Assembly (NCBI GenBank): GCA_900018345.1
Contig: FCNA01000033.1
Coordinates: forward strand, 23,466-87,465
From: Clostridiales bacterium CHKCI006
GTDB lineage: Bacteria; Bacillota_I; Bacilli_A; Erysipelotrichales; Coprobacillaceae
Direction of reading: 5' to 3'
Length of the DNA stretch: 64,000 bases
Of this stretch, positions 9,401 through 17,617 are shown one piece after another (position 1 is the stretch's first letter; each line of letters opens with the position of its first letter). The notes under the pieces were generated by a model. That model did no database searches. It was given only the letters and a program-made list of their open reading frames with translations, and was not told the origin of the DNA. The position numbers and the translations under genes are program-made.

Positions 9401-10408
9401 AGTACTTTCCAGATCAGATGCCATCTTTTCTACTTCCGGGCTTGATAATAATTCCTTTTCGTGAGTCAACACTTCTAAACGCACCTGATTATCCCGGGCG
9501 TCTTGCGCATAAAGTTGCCTTTCTTCGGACATCTTTCTGATTTCTTCTTGTTTTGCCTTACCTTGTGCCGCAAGATCAGCCAACAACTTACTTTCGCGTT
9601 CTTTCTTGAGCCATTTATCCATCAACATGGCACGGTTATAGGTATCATAGCTTTGCCAGATCCGTTTGGCTGCATTCAGACTGACCTTCATATTTTCTAA
9701 TTCATCCTGAAGATTATCCATATTAGTGATGGCTTCACTCATCGGTCTGAGATCATCTTCGCTTAATGGCTGCAAAGAGTGCGCCAGCAATTCATTGATC
9801 TTCGAAGGAGAGAGGGAATTGCTAAGCTTAGGGCTTCTCAACTGAAGCAATAAATCAATGGCATCCTTATAATCCTCGACATTTTCAAATCCAAAGAGCA
9901 CGTCATTGACTTTACGCATATAGTCGCGCTGTGAATCAATGACCTGGTTACCCAGCACATTAACTAGTTGTTTTTTTGTGAGTGTCAGGTGATGCTCCAT
10001 TAAGGTAAAATCGATGCCCACACGCCGATTATCTTCAACGACAAAATACCAGGTCTCTAAATGTTTATTGCGTCTTGCTCGGATTCCCATCCCAATCGTC
10101 AGGTACAGATCACTTTGAGCACGTTTAAATTCAAGATAAAGGTAACCGATGCGCTCATCGCGATCTGTATTTTCATCAATCAAATATGTATCCAGCGTAC
10201 GGGCACGTGACCCAAAAGGATCTAAGCGCTCACTGCTGCGATTGCCATCCAGAAGCAAAGGAATCATGCTTTGCATCGTGACTGACTTTCCTGACCCATT
10301 ACTGCCTCTAAGCAGCATATGTCCTTGATTAAAATAAAACTCATCATTATCATAACACCAGAAATCAACAAGTCCTAAGCGGTGCATATGCCATTGACTG
10401 ACATTCAT
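6428..10408 (-). CDS. jetC: Wadjet type II SMC-like ATPase JetC (TIGR02680-like)
   Basis: SMC/MukB-like ATPase motor of the Wadjet anti-plasmid complex (1326 aa, normal for the family). Walker A is GSNGSGKS at residues 35-42. Long Gln/Glu/Leu-rich coiled coils occupy about 230-500 and 700-1000, with a hinge-like segment between. The ABC signature YSGGEKA is near residue 1215 and Walker B LLIALDEAFAGVD near 1250. All ATPase motifs are intact, so it should be active. It overlaps jetB by four bases (ATGA) and jetD likewise, so the subunits are translationally coupled. Confidence 0.95.
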   Translation of the reverse strand: MNVSQWHMHRLGLVDFWCYDNDEFYFNQGHMLLRGSNGSGKSVTMQSMIPLLLDGNRSSERLDPFGSRARTLDTYLIDENTDRDERIGYLYLEFKRAQSDLYLTIGMGIRARRNKHLETWYFVVEDNRRVGIDFTLMEHHLTLTKKQLVNVLGNQVIDSQRDYMRKVNDVLFGFENVEDYKDAIDLLLQLRSPKLSNSLSPSKINELLAHSLQPLSEDDLRPMSEAITNMDNLQDELENMKVSLNAAKRIWQSYDTYNRAMLMDKWLKKERESKLLADLAAQGKAKQEEIRKMSEERQLYAQDARDNQVRLEVLTHEKELLSSPEVEKMASDLESTEKQLSQLTITLGAKQSQRENKDLRRLDVEKQLDHYQQELDCQEKEAREAFEELEAISTEFPFTEHAALRTQKDHLENYAFDYTRRRLKEEERQTRQLAIHYQRYEQMQQQLSMMEEQLLRLDVRMQEAGVQLEKYKHDYRTCIQYYQETFHQYAQTCQEMVLDADTLAQMTALLIDYEKHQDYHQISDLVYVCYLSQNEMLLHAFNELEIAYEKARLEYDQLYLEYQRWEKMQDYEPERDPLVVKQRHYLDRQGIRYIPFYQLIDFANTGSTLCDVQEELLNQLNLLDALVVEEKDRARLEGLMGEGHDYYLWTQKPLDTLQTVLLPETMDAVSLAEVLRELGIREEMAFFQCQEKSFTWGALAGTLDGSQTSRLIGIQRRQEYRKQQLDSLKEQLKRGQEGLTELEQKKKNLTERRNQLKQEQQDFIDDSELKKQYRRLAHQIEESTLLQQQLDHLMDEKLEWLKQVHQVYEQIKQQAALLLVEPSKEAIDHRIEDIAFYEDYLDQLRQAIVKLASVGRLKAIAQEKHDELIDDLDALAAEVDQLTSQQDVLTGRREMILQEMEASGFQELQQKLQKISDDIRHCEQLVQQALIQHSRLDAQLENAETLYEQISQNCQAQKRRCQLYQNLFDQELEYALVDDPQSLLKNQRAAALTRSVTDYLGSLQTVFFEQVAYLSSYHLTYEVDPLSQNAEDLSGHFLIYAHFQGRKMPFSELLAILDQRIESQQLLIQDEDRLIFEEILVNTIGKKIRQRIQASQRWVEKMSRYMHDMNISSGLELSLRWRPIQADVDEQLDTAELVQLLEKDYRILKDTDRQKISKHFRSKIAECRRLSLDEHTTASFHQLIREVMDYRQWFVFTLYAKKTNESRRELTNRVFYAYSGGEKAIAMYVPLFSAVAAKFSSARADAPLLIALDEAFAGVDSNNIDNMFALVTKFGFDYIMNSQALWGDYPSCQALAIYELIRPNNAPYVTKIAYEWNGHVRKLVTS

Positions 10409-11520
10409 TGGTCTCCCTCCTCATAGCTTCCATTTAATTTTCCGATGACCGGATAAAAAGAAATCAATTCATCCATTTCCTTCGCAAATCCCAGTAAAAG
10501 ATATGTATTCAGCACTTCTCTAGCAAGCTGGTCGATCTTTTTTTGACGATAGACAACCGGTAAATAGGCATGATTTTGCCTGATGACTCCCTCAATCACA
10601 TGTAATGCCTGATCCGTTGTTAAGGTTAAGATCTCTCTTTTCGGATCGGACAGATAGCGTTTATTTTGCCTCGTCAACTCACTGTTGACTAACACCAACA
10701 GTTCATCACGCGCATTATTTTTCGGGAAGCGTTTGCCCAGTCGTGCTTCCTCGTCCAAAATGAGATAAGCACTTGACGCATAAACCTGCAACTCACAGGG
10801 AAAAATTTCATTAAAATCATTTTGCATCCGTTTGCGGTAATTGCGGATAAAGGAAAAATCGTCCTGTTCTTCATCTTCCTGATAGATTCCACAGGACAGC
10901 AGCAGCCGACGATAAATGCGTTGCTTACGCACGATCCCGCGATCTTCGTCAAGCCCGACCCACTCTGCCTGCATAAAGTCCTGCGGATCGTGCAAAGAAA
11001 AAATATCTGAAACAAAATGACGCATGAAATAACGTGATAGCCCCGTGTTTTCAAATAGAGCCTCAGCCTGTTCATTGGAAGCAAAGTTGTCTGAATCTCC
11101 GTCATCCAGCAAGATCAGCTTCTCCTTTAAACAAAACTTGATGACGTTCACCAGTCGCTTGCGAGCAGTATACTTTAGCCAGTAAGACTCCCTTTCACCT
11201 AACTGCACCGCAATAAACGCTGTCAGATGCGAAAGAATAAACTGATCCTCAGGATCCCTATCCTCTAAAAAGATAAGGACATAACAAAACATGCGATACT
11301 CTTCTAGAGACTTGAAATCGGTGATTCCCATCCATGGCTCAGCTTTCCCGGGTATCTTATCGAGCTTAATGAAATTTTGATGACTGATCAGTGCGTAACC
11401 TAAATGATCCATAAACAGTTTTTTGAGATACTTCATATTATCTTTAATATGATAATAAGTATCCCGATCCTCATCTTTTAAGATCCATCTTTTTGAAAGT
11501 AATTGTTCCTGATCATTCAT
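10405..11520 (-). CDS. jetB: Wadjet type II subunit JetB (DUF2398/TIGR02678-like)
   Basis: 371-aa MukE/kite-like partner of the SMC subunit. The order A-B-C-D, its size and its motifs (for example RLYLKTRG-type strands out of frame aside, the true frame has GLDEDRGIVRKQRIYRRLL and SAYLILDEEARLGKRFP) fit the TIGR02678/DUF2398 family. It overlaps jetA by eight bases and jetC by four. It probably forms the winged-helix bridge between JetC heads. The identification rests on family resemblance together with the unmistakable neighbours. Confidence 0.88.
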   Translation of the reverse strand: MNDQEQLLSKRWILKDEDRDTYYHIKDNMKYLKKLFMDHLGYALISHQNFIKLDKIPGKAEPWMGITDFKSLEEYRMFCYVLIFLEDRDPEDQFILSHLTAFIAVQLGERESYWLKYTARKRLVNVIKFCLKEKLILLDDGDSDNFASNEQAEALFENTGLSRYFMRHFVSDIFSLHDPQDFMQAEWVGLDEDRGIVRKQRIYRRLLLSCGIYQEDEEQDDFSFIRNYRKRMQNDFNEIFPCELQVYASSAYLILDEEARLGKRFPKNNARDELLVLVNSELTRQNKRYLSDPKREILTLTTDQALHVIEGVIRQNHAYLPVVYRQKKIDQLAREVLNTYLLLGFAKEMDELISFYPVIGKLNGSYEEGDQ

Positions 11521-13012
11521 CGCCTGACACCTCCTTTAAAAATACGATTTGAAAGCCTGGCATGATAAAATCACCATCTTCACAGTGAACGACACACATC
11601 TCATCAGCAAATTCCTTGGAGATCGTATACATGGATCCATCTTCGGTACGTGAGATTGCGTTATTCTCCTCCAGCCCCTTGGCCAGCCACTCCAACAGGG
11701 TTCGTCGTGTCATGGTATCTAAGAGCGGTAAATAACGAAAATCAATCCGTTGATCATGGATCAGCTCAGCCATTCTCCGCTTCTGCTTTTCCTGTTCTGC
11801 CTGAATCTCAAATTGTTTCATGCGCTTTTCCAGTGTATAGTCTTTTGCCGGTTTGCGGATGGTCTTGTTTCTTGCCATGCGCGAATGCGGGTCGAATTTC
11901 AGATAACGAGGGAGGTCCTCATAGACTCCCTGATGAATATTATCCGTTGTGCGAGGTCGAATGTGATCGAGATGAAGACAATCCGCCACCCCAAAAACAT
12001 AGGCGGACAGACAGTGTGCCTCATTCAGATCCCTACATTTCATAAAGATATCCGCGAGGTGATAATACTGTTCTTTACGATTTGAACCACGGTTTGACAT
12101 CTCGATGATCTGAGCCGCATAGCGTGTCATTTTGCGAATGATATCATTGGTAATATCATTCAGGCGATCCATTTCACTTTGCTCACCCTCACCAATAAAC
12201 CATTGATACATGCTCTGCCATTTGCCCAGATAATTTTCGTAAATGACTTCCTTTTGCAGCTCGACATCAATCCGAGGAATAGAGAATTCATAAGCGGTTG
12301 CCTGTTTCAATACCTCCAGGATGCGCTGGTCATCGATTTCTTCCAGAGCTAAGGCAATCAGTGTTCCCGTTTTCTGCATAGCCATCACAAAGGTCCTTAA
12401 ATAATTGATCAACTTATCTTTAAAAAACAAGAAAGCGGTTGTTTTCATCAGCTCTTCTGCCTTAGCACTGTTAAGCGTCTTGATATAATCCTGATAGTTT
12501 TGATTTAACCGGATAAAATCGCTCATCAGGGTATTCAGCCATTGATGAACCTGTGCCTCATTGGAAAGGTCCAGTGAATTCAGATCCTTCAGTGACGCAA
12601 GCAGTTTTTCCAGCAGGGTAGGTTCGAGGCTAGCCCCTTCGATCCCTAAGTTTTCAAGCCGTAGCGTCATTCTCTCAATTTCGACCGTATACTCAGATAG
12701 CTGATAACGATACTGTCGATTTTTAAAATCCTCAATCGTCTTGACCTTCTGACTATCCTGGATTGCAATCAGATTTCCCCATTCAACAAGGCTTTGCAGA
12801 TCCTGCTGACATTGTTCCATCGTATAGCCAGCCATTTCCTCATACTGCATCATCATTGCGTATACGTCTTCTTTGTGCAGCCAGTAATGAATCTTTTCAT
12901 ATTCGGTAAAAAAATAGCGGATAATCAAACGGTATCTAGCGACATTCTCTGCTCTTAGATAATTCACTTCATAAACTGGTCGCAGCAGTTTTTCATTCGC
13001 ACGCATTGCCAT
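11513..13012 (-). CDS. jetA: Wadjet type II subunit JetA (DUF2397/TIGR02677-like)
   Basis: 499-aa kleisin-like subunit (DUF2397/TIGR02677 type) that links the JetC ATPase heads. Features are an N-terminal winged-helix-like part (residues 15-110, YRLIIRYFFTEYEKIHYWL), a long helical middle, and HCLSAYVFGVADCLHLDH near residue 340, typical of the family. The ATG at 13012 lies very close to its GAGGG site; the second ATG at 13006 has better spacing and may be the real start. It is the first jet gene and is preceded by a terminator-like hairpin after the antitoxin. Confidence 0.9.
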   Translation of the reverse strand: MAMRANEKLLRPVYEVNYLRAENVARYRLIIRYFFTEYEKIHYWLHKEDVYAMMMQYEEMAGYTMEQCQQDLQSLVEWGNLIAIQDSQKVKTIEDFKNRQYRYQLSEYTVEIERMTLRLENLGIEGASLEPTLLEKLLASLKDLNSLDLSNEAQVHQWLNTLMSDFIRLNQNYQDYIKTLNSAKAEELMKTTAFLFFKDKLINYLRTFVMAMQKTGTLIALALEEIDDQRILEVLKQATAYEFSIPRIDVELQKEVIYENYLGKWQSMYQWFIGEGEQSEMDRLNDITNDIIRKMTRYAAQIIEMSNRGSNRKEQYYHLADIFMKCRDLNEAHCLSAYVFGVADCLHLDHIRPRTTDNIHQGVYEDLPRYLKFDPHSRMARNKTIRKPAKDYTLEKRMKQFEIQAEQEKQKRRMAELIHDQRIDFRYLPLLDTMTRRTLLEWLAKGLEENNAISRTEDGSMYTISKEFADEMCVVHCEDGDFIMPGFQIVFLKEVSGDE

Positions 13013-13034
13013 CCCTCATTTCTTGTCAATTTCT

Positions 13035-13069
13035 AAAAAACGAACCGTTCGTCCAATGAACGATTCGTT
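13035..13069 (-). terminator. Terminator or attenuator between the TA module and jetA
   Basis: Minus strand: AACGAATCGTTC, short loop, GAACGGTTCGTT (one G-U pair), then a T run. It lies in the 63-bp gap between antitoxin and jetA, so jet transcription needs read-through or an internal promoter. Confidence 0.75.
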
Positions 13070-13075
13070 GTATAC

Positions 13076-14125
13076 CTATTGGTCAAAAGAACGAATTTCT
13101 CCTGCCAGATCAAATGGAATGATCATCCCATTTTCCGTTTGTGTATAGGCCTTCTCCTCGTGCATATAGTCGATGATTTCTTTGGCTTTATAGCTTTTGA
13201 ATTGGCTAATCACCTGATCAAGAATGTCTTTTTCTTCAGCACTTAAACTAGAATAATCCATTCCCTCTACAGGATAAATGTGCAGCATCGAATCGTAATT
13301 AGCACTCGTTTCTTCTTTCACATTGATATTCGCCAGGTCCATGAGCCGATAATGTCCGATGGGAAGTGCCCCCATGGCTTCATGACGATAGACCATTCCC
13401 GTCATAGCGACCTTATTTAATTTATATGAGAGCGCATCGGAATACCATAGCATCTTCATCAATTTGACCTTAAATAAATGAGGCACTTTGGCTGCGATAT
13501 AAGAGATCATCGCTTCAATTTTATCAATATTTAACATCGTATACCCATTTTCAAGCGAAGGCTCGTCATACTTCGCATATTCGATCTCAAACGCTTTGCG
13601 GGCAATCCCCTCTTTGCCGTAGTCATCGATCTTCTCCATGATCTTGGATTTAATTTTTTGACGCTTCTCCACCGTAAATTGCTTCGCATTTTTGCTTAGA
13701 AATGCCAGCGCCTGAGTCGGATCATCACGAATCAAACGAAGCATGGTATCATAAGCCTCATCTTGAATCGCTTTACTTTCATAGCGCGAGATCGTTGCTT
13801 CTCCCCATCCTAATAAACGCGCAAGATCCACTTGTGACAAGCTATAACTCTCACGGATCGCTACAATCTCATCCGAAGTCAATAAACCATGTAATGACCG
13901 ATAAGCATTTCGGGCATTTAATAAATTGGCATTCATCATTGCCCCCGTTTCAAATTCATTTTCGTCTTCATCCGCATTTTCACAAACAAAATAATGTTCT
14001 TCATAAGTAACCTTTTCGCCTTTGATCATGACCGTTGAAAAACGCTTTCTTTCTTCCACCTCATGAGTTTTACCACATAATGGACATTCCATGGATGTTT
14101 TTCTTACCATTTTTTCGACCATCAT
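13076..14125 (-). CDS. Antitoxin: MqsA-like zinc finger, XRE HTH and Panacea (SocA-like) domain
   Basis: About 349-aa antitoxin-like regulator. The N-terminus has a CPLCGK zinc-finger pair and a further Cys in the VCENA segment, as in MqsA-like proteins. A helix-turn-helix follows at about residues 85-120 (LTSDEIVAIRESYSLSQVDLA, then LLGWGEATISRYES). The C-terminal third (about 200-310) is the Panacea/DUF4065 fold (LMKMLWYSDAL, GMVYRHEAMGALPIGHY), the portable antitoxin domain that neutralises varied toxins. ATG at 14125 has AAGGAG at 7 bases. It lies just downstream of the MqsR-like toxin and probably binds the 14577-14600 palindrome to repress the pair. Four Cys are usual at the MqsA zinc site; the second pair looks incomplete here. 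Confidence 0.85.
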   Translation of the reverse strand: MMVEKMVRKTSMECPLCGKTHEVEERKRFSTVMIKGEKVTYEEHYFVCENADEDENEFETGAMMNANLLNARNAYRSLHGLLTSDEIVAIRESYSLSQVDLARLLGWGEATISRYESKAIQDEAYDTMLRLIRDDPTQALAFLSKNAKQFTVEKRQKIKSKIMEKIDDYGKEGIARKAFEIEYAKYDEPSLENGYTMLNIDKIEAMISYIAAKVPHLFKVKLMKMLWYSDALSYKLNKVAMTGMVYRHEAMGALPIGHYRLMDLANINVKEETSANYDSMLHIYPVEGMDYSSLSAEEKDILDQVISQFKSYKAKEIIDYMHEEKAYTQTENGMIIPFDLAGEIRSFDQ

Positions 14126-14149
14126 CACTCATCTCCTTCCCAGTTTCTC

Positions 14150-14563
14150 TTATGCGTACGGAAAACGCATTGGATGCTTTGCGTAATGAAAAGATACACA
14201 TAAGACAAACCTTGCTGAATCCCCCTTGATCTTCAGCTTTATGTAAACCTGCTTCCCATTGATCATCTTTCCAAATACAAACAGTAAAGGAGGATTTAGA
14301 TCCTTTTTGTCAACTAAGGTTTCCGAATAGTCCTCAATCGACAACGTTTCTAAATGAGCAACCACATCCTCTGCATCATATTCTAATTGCACTAATGTGT
14401 ACGGGGTTGAAAACTCTTCATCTTCATCTTTTTTATGTTTCCGAATCAGGACGAAATCATTTTCAATATCAAACCTTTCATCACCGATCATCTTTTTCAA
14501 CTCACCCAGAAAAGTGTTGATTTCCTGTCTTTTTGATTGCATACTAAGTAAAATAATGACCAC
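14150..14563 (-). CDS. MqsR-like toxin of a type II TA module
   Basis: 137-aa small protein paired with the MqsA/Panacea antitoxin. The end resembles the MqsR-like toxins found beside such antitoxins: LFVFGKMINGKQVYIKLKI followed by FVLCVSFHYAKHPMRFPY, with an acidic SIEDYSETL stretch before it. MqsR proteins are RNA-cleaving RelE-fold enzymes; that activity is inferred here. The start is GTG at 14563, with AGGTGGG 8 bases upstream; an ATG at 14542 is possible but has no good site. The toxin-first order matches MqsRA. The promoter and operator lie directly upstream. Confidence 0.7.
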   Translation of the reverse strand: MVIILLSMQSKRQEINTFLGELKKMIGDERFDIENDFVLIRKHKKDEDEEFSTPYTLVQLEYDAEDVVAHLETLSIEDYSETLVDKKDLNPPLLFVFGKMINGKQVYIKLKIKGDSARFVLCVSFHYAKHPMRFPYA

Positions 14564-14576
14564 CTACCAAACCCAC

Positions 14577-14622
14577 CTATACTATCAATTGATAGTATAG
14601 TCTATAATAATTGATTTGTCAA
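14577..14622 (-). promoter_or_regulatory. TA/Wadjet promoter overlapping a 24-bp perfect palindrome operator
   Basis: Minus strand: TTGACA (14617-14622), 17-bp spacer, TATACT (14594-14599). A perfect 24-bp palindrome covers 14577-14600 with half-site CTATACTATCAA, so the -10 box lies inside it. This is the expected layout for antitoxin autorepression. Confidence 0.85.
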
Positions 14623-14735
14623 TGATACTGCTGAATCTATCTGCTCATTTTTTCTTGCATTTAGTTAAAAGGAATAGATCGAAGCAATCTCGCGAAAAAA
14701 CAGCAAAACGTTCAAAAAGAAACGTTCACTTTGTT

Positions 14736-16160
14736 TTAATCGTCTTCAAGATCGAGGTTCAAATAGTCAGCGTCCAAATGTGTATGCACATAGCGGTATA
14801 AAGTTCGCGGACTGGCCAAAAGCGGATCGGCAAACAGCTGATCCAGTTCGTCATTTGTCGTTTGCGAGCTGTTCGACATACGATCGACGATCTTTTCAAA
14901 ATACATATAAGGCAAACAGAAATAATGATACTGTTTTTGTGTCTCATGAAAGATCCGAGCCAGCGTGTAGGGTTCCCAGGCATGATCGGTCAATTGTGAC
15001 AGCGGGATCCGATCGAATTCTTCTTCAGCAAAACGATTCACTGACAAATCTTTCAGCCTAGCTGCAAACGTTTGTGTTTCTTCTTCAAGATAAGCCTGTG
15101 CTTCTGCTTTTAACCACTCCGGGTGGTCTTGAAGCGTCTGATAAGCCGTAGGACTGATCAGCATATAATCAGATTCGAGCACATCGATCTCTTGCAGTTT
15201 GGAAGAAATGGCATCCTCTCCAAATAAGCAATCCAGTTGATGTGCGTCCTTTCTTAAAGACGGATAATCAAAATAACCCAGGGCACACAAACCAAGTAAT
15301 TGCTTTTCCGGAAAATAGGCATGATGACCGGTAACAAGCGACCCCGTATAATAAAAGAGCTCTTTGTATAAATGAACGGCAACGGCCATTATTTGTCCGT
15401 GGGGTACTACCTTGGTGATTTCCGTTTGGATGTGGTCTTGCGTCATGACCATGGTATAAAGATCCAGCCCCTGTTCCTCTATCACTTTCTGCCACTTATC
15501 TCTTGTCTCTATGACCTCAGCAGCGCCCTTTTTCCCTAAATAACGAATCGCATCCATTTCATCGTCCGTTAAAGCCAAAACCTGACTCAAAGCGGTGCAG
15601 CCTGCCCGCCTTAAGCAGTTGGTAGAACGTACCGTCAAATCTAAACAGGACAGCGGAAGTTCACTCACATCCGCTGCCGGCCTGATGGATACGAGTTCAA
15701 GCTGTGTCCCACTGGTTTTCAGGTAAGCCGCCAGCAAACTACGGGAAGGAATCTGCTGTGTCAGAACCCAATCTTTGAGTTCATTGAGCAAGGGTGTCCG
15801 TAGATCTGTCAAAATAGGATATCGTTCAGGAAGCCACATCTCATCGAGCTCGACCTGCCAGTCATCAATGACAGGCGTATGCAATGCCAGAAAGCCACGA
15901 TACAGATCGGCTAATGTCTCAATATCTAATCGAACGGGTTCCCCCTTTTCCAGATATGCGATCCACTGCGAAAGCTGATGCGACACTGCCTCTGATTGCG
16001 CTTTCAAATTGGCATCCCATAGCGCTTGAAAGCAGGTCTGCTTCTCTGGTCTGATGTGACAATACCGTCCCAGCCAGCAACTCGCCAAGCTATCCAGGCC
16101 ATCTAATTGTGCCACTTCCCAAGAGCCATCCTTGCGGCATTGATAATAATACTTCTTCAT
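14736..16160 (-). CDS. Large protein with RpoA-CTD-like helix-hairpin-helix domain (paralogue 1)
   Basis: 474-aa cytoplasmic protein of a family I do not recognise. Residues about 168-225 read like the RNA polymerase alpha C-terminal domain: LDLTVRSTNCLRRAGCTAL, then SQVLALTDDEMDAIRYLGKKG. That domain binds DNA and regulators. The N-terminus (MKKYYYQCRKDGSWEVAQLDGLD...) and the C-terminus (YFEKIVDRM...DELDQLFADPLLASPRTLYRYV) are shared with the neighbour at 16179 and with the pair at 54358-56640. Between them lie helical segments rich in Leu, Asp and Trp. ATG at 16160 follows the neighbour's stop by 18 bases, so the two form an operon. A link to transcription is only an inference from the alpha-CTD resemblance. 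Confidence 0.75.
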   Translation of the reverse strand: MKKYYYQCRKDGSWEVAQLDGLDSLASCWLGRYCHIRPEKQTCFQALWDANLKAQSEAVSHQLSQWIAYLEKGEPVRLDIETLADLYRGFLALHTPVIDDWQVELDEMWLPERYPILTDLRTPLLNELKDWVLTQQIPSRSLLAAYLKTSGTQLELVSIRPAADVSELPLSCLDLTVRSTNCLRRAGCTALSQVLALTDDEMDAIRYLGKKGAAEVIETRDKWQKVIEEQGLDLYTMVMTQDHIQTEITKVVPHGQIMAVAVHLYKELFYYTGSLVTGHHAYFPEKQLLGLCALGYFDYPSLRKDAHQLDCLFGEDAISSKLQEIDVLESDYMLISPTAYQTLQDHPEWLKAEAQAYLEEETQTFAARLKDLSVNRFAEEEFDRIPLSQLTDHAWEPYTLARIFHETQKQYHYFCLPYMYFEKIVDRMSNSSQTTNDELDQLFADPLLASPRTLYRYVHTHLDADYLNLDLEDD

Positions 16161-16178
16161 GTGCCCCTCTCTCCTCTC

Positions 16179-17564
16179 TTAATGGATCTTCGTAGGATCC
16201 ACCGGCTTAAAAACCATGTCGACATAAGCCACTAACGCTTCCTGATCCTTTAAGCAAGGATCCGCGTACAATGCGTTGATGATCTTTTCGTCCCGTGTCT
16301 CCATCTGTTCGATTTTGCGATAATAGTCTTCCAGTGGCAAATAGAATGAGACGCCCTGCTGCACACTGCGAATCAATAGAAGATGCAGCAAATGCGGTGT
16401 CATGGAAGGCAGGTGTTCCTGCAGAACGGATAGATCGATCCATCGAGGATCATCCCTCTGCATTTTCTCTAAGAGCATCGTTACAGTCTCTTTTTCTGTT
16501 TCGAGTCGCTGCATGATTTCTGTCAAACTTGTTTCAGGGTTTTCCATCAGATCAATGGCTAACTCTTCACTGATCCATAAACTGGTGCAGTTAAGATCCA
16601 ATGTCCTAGTCAGTTCTCCTTTGTCATCATGCAGTTTATCACTTAAAAGATTCCGGTCTGCGTAAAGATCCGAAAGGTAAAGATATCCCTGACTGAGGAA
16701 AAAGAGCGTCCAGTCTTCTGGAAACATCGCCCGTTTCTGTTTATATAGCGGATCTTCCCGTTGTCCGAATACCTCTTCAAATAATTGTTTGGCCAGCGTG
16801 TTGGTGTTGCCCGCCTTCCACTCAAGCAAACAGGAACGCGTTTGATCCTCTTGCGTTATCTCTACGACCAGTTCTTTTAGCAATTCTCCACGATGGGCAT
16901 TCTGCCATTGTTCGATTTGTACATGAAGTGTTTGTCTACCTGCCTGACCTAAATGAGGGATACGACTTAACTCTCTATCAGACAAAGAAAACAGATCTGT
17001 CAAAGAATACACATGTCTTCTTTTTAAAGCTTTGACGATGGGCTGTGAAAGCAGCAATGCCTCCAGGCGAAGATCGTTCATTTCCACTACGGATCTGATC
17101 TGCATGGAAAGATGCTGTTTCTCACAGATGGCTTCCAGCAGCGTTCCTTTCCCTATTTCTCCCTCCTTAATGAAATCGTCAAGCTCGTTCAGGATCATGC
17201 CTTCTGAATCAATCTGAAGAACATAACTAGGTGGAAACAAACAAAATTCATCTACTTTTAAAATAAGATAACCACTCCATGACCAGTAAGCTAAAAAACC
17301 ACGATAAAGCCTCGCCAACTGGTCAAGTGTAAGCGCGCCGGCGCTTCCCTGTTTCAAATAAAGCAGCCAGTGCTCAAAATCACTCTGCTCATTATCTGAA
17401 AGCAACTGCTTTTCTTTTTGCATCAGCAAATATAGGTCCTGACGACGTTCGGGATCGATATGTGCATAGAAGCCTAACAGCTGACTGAACATCCCATCCA
17501 TTCCTTTCTGCACGACGACTTCCCAATGTTGTTCATCATATATCTTAACAAAATAGTTTTTCAT
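16179..17564 (-). CDS. Large protein with RpoA-CTD-like helix-hairpin-helix domain (paralogue 2)
   Basis: About 461-aa paralogue of the gene at 14736. It has the same start (MKNYFVKIYDEQHWEVVVQKG), the LARLYRGFLAYW segment matching LADLYRGFLALH in the sister, and an alpha-CTD-like stretch (IVKALKRRHVYSLTDLFSLSD, then RELSRIPHLGQAGRQ) at about residues 190-235. It shares the end motif YYRKIEQM...NALYADPCLKDQEALVAYV. I moved the start from 17648 to ATG 17564 because GGGAG is well placed there and the paralogues begin at the same point. It lies 37 bases after yjdF, with a terminator-like hairpin overlapping the yjdF stop, so it may depend on read-through from the riboswitch transcript or on its own unseen promoter. 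Confidence 0.75.
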   Translation of the reverse strand: MKNYFVKIYDEQHWEVVVQKGMDGMFSQLLGFYAHIDPERRQDLYLLMQKEKQLLSDNEQSDFEHWLLYLKQGSAGALTLDQLARLYRGFLAYWSWSGYLILKVDEFCLFPPSYVLQIDSEGMILNELDDFIKEGEIGKGTLLEAICEKQHLSMQIRSVVEMNDLRLEALLLSQPIVKALKRRHVYSLTDLFSLSDRELSRIPHLGQAGRQTLHVQIEQWQNAHRGELLKELVVEITQEDQTRSCLLEWKAGNTNTLAKQLFEEVFGQREDPLYKQKRAMFPEDWTLFFLSQGYLYLSDLYADRNLLSDKLHDDKGELTRTLDLNCTSLWISEELAIDLMENPETSLTEIMQRLETEKETVTMLLEKMQRDDPRWIDLSVLQEHLPSMTPHLLHLLLIRSVQQGVSFYLPLEDYYRKIEQMETRDEKIINALYADPCLKDQEALVAYVDMVFKPVDPTKIH

Positions 17565-17587
17565 TTTCACTTTCTCCCTTTCTGGGT

Positions 17588-17617
17588 AAAAACATCGAGA
17601 ATCAATGTCCTCGATGT
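17588..17617 (-). terminator. Terminator-like hairpin at the yjdF stop
   Basis: Minus strand: ACATCGAG, 10-base loop holding the yjdF TGA, CTCGATGT, then five T. Confidence 0.7.
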
